Positions 17,359-24,647 of a DNA stretch of 64,000 nucleotides are shown in pieces (within the stretch, counting starts at the first letter, position 1; each line of letters opens with the position of its first letter). A model generated the notes under the pieces. That model was given only the letters and a program-made list of their open reading frames with translations, searched no databases and had not been told where the DNA came from. Source of the DNA: an uncultured Sphingobacteriales bacterium. Its GTDB lineage: Bacteria; Bacteroidota; Bacteroidia; Chitinophagales; Chitinophagaceae. The position numbers and the translations under genes were made by a program. The DNA lies in the NCBI GenBank assembly GCA_937871285.1, contig CALMQS010000068.1:45838-109837 (forward strand), in the 5' to 3' direction.

Positions 17359-17581
17359 ATTCGGTTCCGTAATGTTCACGTTGAATAGCAGCTACGATTT
17401 CCTTATCTGTAACCGTACTAAAATCAGCCTCAGCAGTTACGGATTTCCACTCTTCTTCCAATTCCTTTCTGAACAGTTTTATATAAGCCAACTTCAATTC
17501 TACTTCATCCATATAGCGGAGCTTATCCACAATCAGGGCAAAAACAGAAGGTTCCTGCCTGGCGGCCTGCTTCGTTTTCAT
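17357..17581 (-). CDS. Small acidic protein, possibly an antitoxin-like partner
   Basis: A 74-residue protein (start MKTKQAARQEPSVFALIVDK) that is helical and acidic in its second half (ELKLAYIKLFRKELEEEW, TDKEIVAAIQREHYG). I do not recognise the family with certainty. Size, charge and DxEIVxAIQ ending resemble small Bacteroidota proteins often found as antitoxins or orphan antitoxins. It lies 27 bases behind the broken KilA-N gene on the same strand, so the two may once have been one transcript. No toxin is adjacent. Confidence 0.5.
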   Translation of the reverse strand: MKTKQAARQEPSVFALIVDKLRYMDEVELKLAYIKLFRKELEEEWKSVTAEADFSTVTDKEIVAAIQREHYGTE

Positions 17582-17631
17582 ACACAGCGTTTGTATTTAA
17601 TATACAAATTAGTTACAGGGTTGTAATGCCG

Positions 17632-17761
17632 GAAGAAAAGCTGCAAGCATTGGTTTGTAGTAGTAATAATTCAAAAGCTTCAGCACAAAACCCGGCAGTC
17701 CACCGTTCATTTTAAAGTGGTCAAATTTGACCACTTTAAAACCGGGGTTATATAATTGCTC
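17632..17761. repeat. 130-bp direct repeat, copy 1 (KilA-N fragment)
   Basis: It matches 18807-18936 with about four mismatches over 130 bases, same orientation, spacing 1175 bases. It encodes the KVVKFDHFKMNGGLPGFVLK part of the KilA-N remnant. The transposase gene and its hairpin clusters lie between the two copies. Confidence 0.9.
17710..17741. repeat. 32-bp perfect palindrome inside the KilA-N remnant
   Basis: Bases 17710-17725 are the exact reverse complement of 17726-17741 (core AAAGTGGTCAAA/TTTGACCACTTT). In the second copy of the repeat the same site has mismatches and is not a perfect palindrome. It is coding sequence for FKVVKFDHFK, so the symmetry may be a by-product of that peptide or a selected site. 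Confidence 0.85.
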
Positions 17762-18050
17762 CCATGTGCCCAAAAATTCAAGCGTGGATCTGCCACGTAT
17801 CCAGTTTTTAATAATATCCGCTGCCTGGGACTCACCCTCTCTGGTTTTGGCAATATCGGTTAAACAAATACAATCATCTTCTCCTGAAGTGATCACGGCA
17901 ATATCAATGTCCTGTACTTTAATGATGGATGTTTTTTCATAGTGCTTTTTATAGTATTAGCAATTCGCATCTGAATATATAGAATCATTATTGCTTAACA
18001 TATTTCCCGGCTAAAAAATGGACTAATGAATATTCTGAGGTTGCCGGAGC

Positions 18051-18134
18051 AAGCCCGAAGGGCTTACATTTGAATAGCCCCGGGTGTAACCCGGGGTAAA
18101 AGGCGGAGAAAATGCCACAACCCTGAAAGGGTTG
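18051..18134. repeat. REP-like cluster of three hairpins downstream of the transposase
   Basis: Three perfect small stems in a row: AAGCCC-GAA-GGGCTT (18051-18065), CCCCGGGT-gta-ACCCGGGG (18078-18096) and AACCCT-GAA-AGGGTT (18119-18133). With the cluster on the other side of the transposase gene they form the pattern of repetitive extragenic palindromes mobilised by REP-associated tyrosine transposases. They do not have repeat-spacer regularity, so this is not a CRISPR array. Confidence 0.75.
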
Positions 18135-18145
18135 AATGGAACAGT

Positions 18146-18589
18146 TTAAAGCAGGTATTTCTCATTAAATTCAACACCGTTTTCTATCAGCAACCTCCTG
18201 AATTCATCATGGAATGTTTCTTTTTTGTGATGCTCCTTTTGGTTTTTAATATAATTGATAACAGCATCTTTTTCTTTTATGGAGTAGGTAAAAGCACCAT
18301 AGCTTTCCTGCCATCCCTCAAAACCCGGAAACAAACCACTATCCTTCATCCAGCCATTGCTTGCTATTTTTATATCCTTAATATAATCAGCAAGTGATGT
18401 TGAGGGATGGAGGTCTGAAAAAATATGAATGTGATCTTCTGCTCCATTAATACGGTAAAGTTTACATTTCTTATTCCGTATAATTCCCCAAATATATTTG
18501 TAAAGCTGTTCGCAATTTTGTTCAGCAATAGTCATTTTGCGGTGCTTTGTGCCAAAAACAATCTGGTAAAAAATCTGACGATAGCTCAT
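18146..18589 (-). mobile_element. IS200/IS605-type (RAYT) Y1 transposase
   Basis: A 147-residue single-strand HUH transposase. EDHIHIFSDLHPS gives the His-hydrophobic-His pair (H53, H55) that binds metal, and AVINYIKNQKEHHKK contains the likely nucleophile Y113. The ending EFRRLLIENGVEFNEKYLL is typical of the REP-associated (RAYT) branch. Length is normal and the frame is intact, so it may be active. Hairpin clusters lie on both sides (18051-18134, 18665-18747), and outside them lie two copies of a KilA-N fragment. No TnpB/IscB partner gene is present. Confidence 0.88.
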
Positions 18590-18664
18590 GGTGTTTAATT
18601 CATTGGTTATAGTTATAGTACGTTGTAATATGAAGCTGTAATTTACATTAACCTTCCAACATTC

Positions 18665-18747
18665 AACCCCGCAAGCGGGGTTGTTTTAACCCGCTACTGT
18701 CACCCCCAACTTTGTTGGGGGCTAATCACATTCAAGCCCTTCGGGCT
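18665..18747. repeat. REP-like cluster of three hairpins upstream of the transposase
   Basis: AACCCCGC-AA-GCGGGGTT (18665-18682), CCCCCAAC-TTT-GTTGGGGG (18703-18721) and AGCCC-TTC-GGGCT (18735-18747). They roughly mirror the order of the cluster at 18051-18134: AACCC-type stem nearest the gene, then CCCC-type, then AGCCC-type. Confidence 0.75.
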
Positions 18748-18806
18748 ACAATACAATATCCGGCGCCTCAAATTATTAAGAGCCGGAAAATGCGGGCCTG
18801 ATGCTT

Positions 18807-18966
18807 GAAGAAAAGCTGCAAGCATTGGTTTGTAGTAGTAATAATTCAAAAGCTTCAGCACAAAACCCGGCAGTCCACCGTTCATTTTAAAGTGGTCAAA
18901 TTTGACAACTTTGAAACCGGGGTTATATTGTTGCTCTCCAAAGATTAGAAGTAGATATGCTCGCAA
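18807..18966 (-). pseudogene. KilA-N gene fragment, second copy
   Basis: Bases 18807-18936 repeat 17632-17761 with about four mismatches and encode the same YNPGFKVVKFDHFK segment. There is no KilA-N start domain upstream: the frame meets a stop just before the TTG at 18966. The downstream tail departs from copy 1 at 18807. It is a relic, not a gene. Confidence 0.75.
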
Positions 18967-19203
18967 TTTTTATATCTTTAAACAGTAATTGCTTACTATT
19001 TGCAAGAATACCAAGTCTTACAAATAGCGTAAGCCAATGAACAGATCGCCAACAACCCTATCGAATCAAAATATTCAAATTATTAGAGATAAAGGGCAGA
19101 CAGTTTAACGCTTCAGTAAGTCGTATACCCGAATTTACACTTGACTTGCTTTTACCTGATAGTAGCGTGTCTCCTTATCTCTTTTGTTAAAAGCTTAAAA
19201 GCA
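18967..19203. other. A+T-rich leader region of the helicase operon
   Basis: No gene is visible. Composition changes here from the host average to the A+T-rich style of the following genes. It must contain the promoter, but no good TAnnTTTG element was found; CTATTTG near 19010 is the closest. Bases 18959-18979 match 18 of 21 bases of the transposase coding sequence at 18359-18379. Confidence 0.4.
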
Positions 19204-22200
19204 ATGCAGTTTAAAGCAGGATATATAGCCGACACTATTGCTAAAGTCATTACGACCTTCAAAAGTTCTTTAAACAAGCATTTACCTCAGGATAAAATCA
19301 AATTTGATCAAATAAACGGACTTCTCCAGCATGTTAGTGCTTTCGAGGTTGAATTTCCTTACCACCATAATCCTAACTTCAAAGGACTTCATCCTGTTTT
19401 AGTTACGCTCAACAACATAATAACAAGAGGTCTCCCAACTAGATCTCCAATTGTACTAGAGAATATTTTTGCTGAGATAGGATTAATTGACTTCAACACA
19501 GATGAATCTGTGATTAATTTTCCTGAATCTATAATCCCAATCAATTACAAAACCGTTTTTGAGTTGCTTCACATTATAGAACCGAAGCTGGAAATTAACC
19601 GTGCAAATTATGGTGGAAATCCCGGAAGCAATTTAGAATGGGAATTTATCGAAAAACATCCCTTTTTAAAGCAGATTCTTGAATCACAACGAGATTTCTC
19701 AACAATAAATGAAAGGTTAGTTGGCGGCAGAACTGTTGACTTTTGTTTTACCAGTCCTTATTTGCATTGGGTTGAAGCTAACAAATGTTATGAGAGAATT
19801 GGCCGGATATTTGAAATTGATGGGCACAATAATCATTTTATATCTGAGGGAAGATACTACGATGGATATAGGGATGCAATTGCGGAAAAAGAGAACTTTG
19901 AAACAATACGCTTTACGGTTGATACAATTACACAGCGTAATTCAGATTTTGAAGTGTTGATTGGAAGAGAAGTTTACCAGCATTTCAAGAATAATTTTGA
20001 AAGAGACATTTCAAAATGTCTTACAGAATATTCTTTGATTTTTATTCCGTTCGCTGTTGCGAGAATTCAAAAAGCAATTCTTGAATTTCTTTTGGTTCAT
20101 CCTGAATTTTTCAAAAAGGAGAAAATAAAACTTGCAGTAGTTGAAAGAGATTTTCCTTGCGGAGCAGCAGCAATAAAATCATTGCAAGAGTTATTTGAAA
20201 ACCTGAATGCTTTGCTAGATGAAAAGGACAAATTGCCTTTACCAGAAATTGAACTAACGATCTATGAAACCGAAAAATGGGTGATTGACAGAAAACTTCA
20301 TTTCAATGCTAACATCCAGAATGAAAAATTCTTTTCCCAAAATTACTTTGACATTGTTGTTGACCATTCTATTTTAAGGCGCTCAAACATTTATAATGAA
20401 ACAGATTTTCACCAACATAAGGAGAAAACTATTAAAATCCGTTCCGCACATTACTATGATACTTCGTTTGGAAGATCAAGAAGGACTTATTGCGCGGACC
20501 TACTTCATTACAAACAGTTAGTCAGGAAAAAGGCTGATGGCTCATACGAACCAGTTAAAAAGTATGGAAGTAACATCAATTTTTTTATTCAAAACATTTT
20601 CAGAAAGGTAAGTTTTAGAGAAGGACAACTACCTATCATTTCGAGAGCCTTAGAGCAAAAGCCAGTGATTGGTCTGTTGCCAACTGGAGGTGGAAAATCA
20701 TTGACCTTTCAACTACCTGCATTTTTGCAGCCAGGGCTTTGCTTAGTAGTTGACCCGATTAAGTCTTTGATGGAAGATCAGGTAAGGGTTCTTAAGCAAA
20801 ACTGGATTGACTGTTGTGATTTTATTAACTCAAATCTGAGGAGAGAGGATAAGGTCAAAAAGTTGGTAAATTTCAGATATGGAGAGACTATGTTTTTATT
20901 TATTTCTCCTGAAAGATTTGTAATGCAAGATTTCAGAAACATCATTCAATCTATTGATACATCGGAGTTTGGACTTGCTTTTTCTTACTGCGTAATTGAT
21001 GAAGTTCATTGCGTTTCTGAATGGGGCCATGACTTCCGTTCAACATACTTGATGCTTGGCAAGAATGCCCAAAAATTTGCAAAGACAAGAAACGGCAAAT
21101 CCGTTTCTCTCATTGGTCTAACAGCCACTGCCTCATTTGATGTGTTAGCAGATATAGAAAGAGAATTGAAAATTCGGCAAGAAGAAGCTAATGATGCGAT
21201 TATTTCTATAGATAATACAATCAGACCAGAACTCTTTTTTAATATTATTGAAAATGAAAAGCAACCAACAACTTATCCTGTAGAATCGCAAGACCTCAAG
21301 AACCTAATAGGAGCATCGAAACAAGAATTATTGAACAACCTTTATGAAAATTTAATAGAGCATTTGAAATCAATAAATGAAGAGGTTGTACACTTAGGTC
21401 TTGAACAGCATTTTACTGACTTTGAAATTGATACGTCTACAGAAAAGGGAATAGAATTTTTTTTTAAAAGGATTACAAAATCTCATTCCTATGGTACGTT
21501 TTATAATCTCGTAACAATCATTTTTTGTCCGCATATAACAGGAAGCTTAGGAATTACCCAAGAAGCAAATAGCCATCCTAATGGTAGAGAGGTATTTGAA
21601 AACCTTATTGTTCCAGATGGATATAAGGGTTATTTTATGGGAGGTGATGACAGAATACCTAAAGCTGTTGTTGAAAAAATTCAAAATTACTTTTTAAACT
21701 TTCTTGAAGGGAAAGTCAATACAATGGTTTGTACAAAGGCCTTTGGCATGGGGATAGACAAAGAAAACATTAGGTCAGTCAACCACATAAACTTTTCATC
21801 TTCTCCTGAAAGCTATATTCAAGAAGCGGGGAGAGCCGGCAGAGATAAAGCTAAATCTATATGTACCATCTTTCTCGATAGCAAAAAATATTACACGACA
21901 CGCCAAGATTTTTTTATCAGCCACAATCCAAAACTATTTCCAACGCGAAATATTCGAAAAAAAGCAAGGGAAATAATTGAGGCATATAGTGATTTTCTAA
22001 ACCGCATACAAAAAAAATATTATCAAACAGAGCAAAGCTTGTTGAATGAATTTAATAAAATAGGAGTTCGAATTGAAAAAAAGGAAATCAGTGAATTTAA
22101 CTTGGATAAATCAATCCACGATTATTTTCACAACAATAACTTTAAAGGAATTGATACTGAAATTTGTCAATTACATAGATTGTTTAATTACAATCAAGGC

Positions 22201-23754
22201 ATCAATACATCTCAATTGAAACTAATTGTTGAAAAATACAATTTTGAAAATGATGATGCAATTAATCTAAATCTTACAATAGAAGGTCCGTATCAAGGGA
22301 ATATGCTCGTCAACAGTTCAACAGGCGCAGCTATAGGAAAGATTAGAACTACTGTAAATCCACCTTTCTTTACTATAAATGGATTGCCTGCTAATCAAAG
22401 TCCTGATTCTGAAAAAGCAAAACATGTGCTATCTTTTATTATAAATGAGTGGCGAGAGTCTAATCAAGGATATGCTACACTTTTTGAATTTCTTACTGAA
22501 AATATCATTGAGGGCTTGAACAAAGGATTATCGCTAATTGAATTCTATAATAAATCCGATAGAGAACAGTTTGAATTTAAGGTGCCAACAAATTTTGAGC
22601 AATGTAACATAGAAGCAAGGATAGCCAGGGACATAAACCTTGGTCCGTTAGCACTTTTTAGTAATTATAATTCAACTGAGGACTTTTTAACCAGCGTATC
22701 AAATGCGTCATACAATTTTGAAGATTTCATTCTAAGAGTTGAAGAAATATGGGATGTGAATATTTTTGACACACCAGTATTCGCTAAGAATCGAAAGCTG
22801 TATAAAGAATTGTATTATTCTGATATTAAAATGTCGGATGTCTCCAGAATGCTGTATAGGTTTTATTCAGTGGGCTTTATAGATAATTATACAGTTGATT
22901 ACAACTTGGGACTCTTTACCTTTAATATTCTCAAAAGAGAAAAGGCATACTTTATTGAAAAAACAGAAGAGCACATGCTAAAGTATCTTTCCCGGACTGA
23001 AACATTAAAAAAAATAGAAGAACTAATAAATGAGACTGCCGATTTGGATACATTTGAAACCATTAAAAAATGTATTCGAAAAGTTTTGGAATTTACATAT
23101 GAAGACATTGTTCGTAAGAGAAAAGAAGGAATTGATGAATTGTTTTCTTTTATAACTAACTCTCAAAAGAAAGCTGCAGGAATAATAAACGAAACATCTT
23201 TTAGAAGTTTCTGGTATAACTACTTTTTTAAGGAAGAAATGTATTACTATTTCAATGCTAAATACTCAAGACCCGGGTTTAGGATTAACAATGAGCCTTA
23301 TTCGCTTACAGATGATACTGATAAAGGGCGAACTTCAAGTTGGGAGGATTTTATTAAGTATGCCAAATTACTAGTTGATCAAAGCCGATTTATTGCAGAA
23401 TGCAAGATGATGAGAGGCTCCTGCAAAAGGATTTGGCGAACTCTTGCAAAACAAGATTATGAACATGAATACACACTTAAAATTCTATATGCCTTTGCAA
23501 CGTTTGGATTAAACAATAAGTTCTATTACAGCGAAGCAGAAGATTACTTAATAGAAGGTTTTTGTGCATTCTATAAAGAAACCAGTGATTATGATAGTTT
23601 GAAAAGAAACTTGCAGGATTTTGAAATATTAATTTTACGCGCTACAAATAATACAGAGTACAAATCATATTTGGATTCAGCTATGCACCATATAATGTTA
23701 TTGGTGAATAGCGAGTATACAAAAAACACTATCAAAAAATTGGAAATCGCATGA
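19204..23754 (+). CDS. Giant RecQ-type DEVH helicase with N-terminal PD-(D/E)xK-like segment (candidate defence effector)
   Basis: A 1516-residue protein (start MQFKAGYIADTIAKV). Residues about 175-224 read GRTVDF...RIFEIDGHNNHF...YYDGYRD, resembling the core of DUF559/Vsr-like PD-(D/E)xK nucleases (ExD plus a late RD). Residues about 470-885 are a full RecQ-like SF2 motor: FREGQ, LLPTGGGKS (490-499), DPIKSLMEDQ, IDEVHCVSEWGHDFR (DEVH at 599-602), GLTATA, TKAFGMGIDK and SYIQEAGRAGRDK. The RecQ zinc-binding cysteines are absent. A helical C-terminus of about 600 residues is unrecognised. It is strongly A+T-rich and overlaps the next gene by ATGA. I chose the ATG at 19204; the TTG at 19141 would add an implausible hydrophobic leader. 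Confidence 0.8.
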   Translation: MQFKAGYIADTIAKVITTFKSSLNKHLPQDKIKFDQINGLLQHVSAFEVEFPYHHNPNFKGLHPVLVTLNNIITRGLPTRSPIVLENIFAEIGLIDFNTDESVINFPESIIPINYKTVFELLHIIEPKLEINRANYGGNPGSNLEWEFIEKHPFLKQILESQRDFSTINERLVGGRTVDFCFTSPYLHWVEANKCYERIGRIFEIDGHNNHFISEGRYYDGYRDAIAEKENFETIRFTVDTITQRNSDFEVLIGREVYQHFKNNFERDISKCLTEYSLIFIPFAVARIQKAILEFLLVHPEFFKKEKIKLAVVERDFPCGAAAIKSLQELFENLNALLDEKDKLPLPEIELTIYETEKWVIDRKLHFNANIQNEKFFSQNYFDIVVDHSILRRSNIYNETDFHQHKEKTIKIRSAHYYDTSFGRSRRTYCADLLHYKQLVRKKADGSYEPVKKYGSNINFFIQNIFRKVSFREGQLPIISRALEQKPVIGLLPTGGGKSLTFQLPAFLQPGLCLVVDPIKSLMEDQVRVLKQNWIDCCDFINSNLRREDKVKKLVNFRYGETMFLFISPERFVMQDFRNIIQSIDTSEFGLAFSYCVIDEVHCVSEWGHDFRSTYLMLGKNAQKFAKTRNGKSVSLIGLTATASFDVLADIERELKIRQEEANDAIISIDNTIRPELFFNIIENEKQPTTYPVESQDLKNLIGASKQELLNNLYENLIEHLKSINEEVVHLGLEQHFTDFEIDTSTEKGIEFFFKRITKSHSYGTFYNLVTIIFCPHITGSLGITQEANSHPNGREVFENLIVPDGYKGYFMGGDDRIPKAVVEKIQNYFLNFLEGKVNTMVCTKAFGMGIDKENIRSVNHINFSSSPESYIQEAGRAGRDKAKSICTIFLDSKKYYTTRQDFFISHNPKLFPTRNIRKKAREIIEAYSDFLNRIQKKYYQTEQSLLNEFNKIGVRIEKKEISEFNLDKSIHDYFHNNNFKGIDTEICQLHRLFNYNQGINTSQLKLIVEKYNFENDDAINLNLTIEGPYQGNMLVNSSTGAAIGKIRTTVNPPFFTINGLPANQSPDSEKAKHVLSFIINEWRESNQGYATLFEFLTENIIEGLNKGLSLIEFYNKSDREQFEFKVPTNFEQCNIEARIARDINLGPLALFSNYNSTEDFLTSVSNASYNFEDFILRVEEIWDVNIFDTPVFAKNRKLYKELYYSDIKMSDVSRMLYRFYSVGFIDNYTVDYNLGLFTFNILKREKAYFIEKTEEHMLKYLSRTETLKKIEELINETADLDTFETIKKCIRKVLEFTYEDIVRKRKEGIDELFSFITNSQKKAAGIINETSFRSFWYNYFFKEEMYYYFNAKYSRPGFRINNEPYSLTDDTDKGRTSSWEDFIKYAKLLVDQSRFIAECKMMRGSCKRIWRTLAKQDYEHEYTLKILYAFATFGLNNKFYYSEAEDYLIEGFCAFYKETSDYDSLKRNLQDFEILILRATNNTEYKSYLDSAMHHIMLLVNSEYTKNTIKKLEIA

Positions 23755-24620
23755 GTTTAATTGACCGACAATCAGAGCTATTGGACAAAAGTCTTGGGGA
23801 ACTTGAAAAGTTGAAGTCAGAAGTTGGACGACTTGAAGAAATCAGAAAGCAAATAGAAGAAGCAAAAAAGGGGGTTGATGATTTGCCTAAAGAATTTGAA
23901 GTGGCATTTAATAAAGTGGTAGAAATCTCTAAGCAAGTAACCGAAAGTTTAGGTCTTTCAACTAAAACATACTTAGACGGCAACAATACTTTGTTTACTG
24001 AGAAGCTAAAGGAACTTTCAACAAGGGCGAATGAACTGCAAAGGGAAATCTTAAGGCTTGCAAATACTGACCTCAATAAATTGTTTCACGACTTACAGAA
24101 TACTTTCATTGAGCAATTAAGGAAGGATTTATCCGAAGAGCTTAAGAAAATTGACAGCAAATCACAGGAACTGCAAAGGAAAATTGACGAATTGAAACGG
24201 CAAGTAGAGAGACTTGAGAGTGTTGATCTTGACAAGTATTTCGACAAGCTACAAAAGACTCTCTCTGAAATTTTCGGAGCTATTAATGGAATCAATATTA
24301 CTCTGGCTTCACTTACTCGCACTTTGACAGGTGTTGTTCAGATGCTTGGAACAATTCAAAATACCATTGACAGTAATCACAAAGAAGTAAAACAGGTAAT
24401 TAGCTCATTCCGTGAGGAAACTTCAAGCCATTTGAGTAATCAGGACAACGAGGTAAAACGAAATGTTGAACTCCTAGAAAGCAAGACAAAACTATTGGCA
24501 GAGCAAAATGATTTGTTGAAGAAGGAAGTCAAAACAAACAGAACAATCCAAGTGGTCTTACTGGCAATAATTTTATCTATACTCATTTATGTAGCAGTAA
24601 AACAATATAATACAATATAA
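23751..24620 (+). CDS. Long coiled-coil protein with C-terminal membrane anchor, partner of the helicase
   Basis: A 289-residue protein starting MSLIDRQSELLDKSLGELEK. Almost all of residues 5-260 has heptad-like Leu/Ile/Glu/Lys patterns (LEKLKSEVGRLEEIRKQIEE, ELQRKIDELKRQVERLESVD), so it should form long coiled coils. Residues about 264-283 (VVLLAIILSILIYVAVKQY) are a single membrane helix near the C-terminus, a tail-anchor arrangement. Its ATG overlaps the helicase stop (ATGA), which implies translational coupling and a shared function. A membrane-tethered coiled coil beside a helicase-nuclease fits a sensing or anchoring role in phage defence, but this is inference. The same low G+C as the helicase. 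Confidence 0.75.
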   Translation: MSLIDRQSELLDKSLGELEKLKSEVGRLEEIRKQIEEAKKGVDDLPKEFEVAFNKVVEISKQVTESLGLSTKTYLDGNNTLFTEKLKELSTRANELQREILRLANTDLNKLFHDLQNTFIEQLRKDLSEELKKIDSKSQELQRKIDELKRQVERLESVDLDKYFDKLQKTLSEIFGAINGINITLASLTRTLTGVVQMLGTIQNTIDSNHKEVKQVISSFREETSSHLSNQDNEVKRNVELLESKTKLLAEQNDLLKKEVKTNRTIQVVLLAIILSILIYVAVKQYNTI

Positions 24621-24621
24621 T
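24602..24621. repeat. Tandem 10-bp repeat at the end of the A+T-rich unit
   Basis: ACAATATAAT occurs twice head to tail and includes the stop codon of the coiled-coil gene. AATACAATAT within it (24609-24618) also occurs at 18750-18759, just beyond the transposase hairpins. It may mark an insertion edge, although low complexity makes chance likely. Confidence 0.4.
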
Positions 24622-24647
24622 ATCTTTTTCATTCATTAATCAGCCCC

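Larger units (their letters stand above)
17609..17940 (-). pseudogene. KilA-N domain gene remnant, broken at both ends
   Basis: The readable frame encodes DDCICLTDIAKTREGES...IIKNWIRGRSTLEFLGTWEQLYNPGFKVVKFDHFK, the N-terminal half of Bacteroidota KilA-N (phage-antirepressor type DNA-binding) proteins. The expected ATG at 17940 is one base out of frame: its run of six A would need seven to give MKKTSIIKVQDIDIAV. The open frame itself starts only at a GTG (17896). After FVLK the product departs from the family and ends within about 25 residues, so the C-terminal half is missing. The last 130 bp are repeated at 18807-18936. An assembly error in the A-run cannot be excluded, but the 3-prime loss is real. 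Confidence 0.75.

Noticed and set aside
18051..18747. A cluster of palindromic repeats that might be a CRISPR array
   Set aside because: The stems differ in sequence and length, have no equal spacers, and lie on both sides of a transposase gene; they fit REP-like elements. No cas gene is present.
19141..19203. N-terminal extension of the giant helicase from a TTG start, which would add a hydrophobic segment
   Set aside because: The codons before the ATG at 19204 form a short membrane-like peptide not expected on a helicase, and an ATG with normal N-terminus follows.
19204..23754. Assignment of the helicase to DpdF (7-deazapurine DNA modification) or another named system
   Set aside because: No DpdA-type transglycosylase, queuosine-like genes or other partner genes of that system are present, and motif similarity to RecQ alone is not specific.
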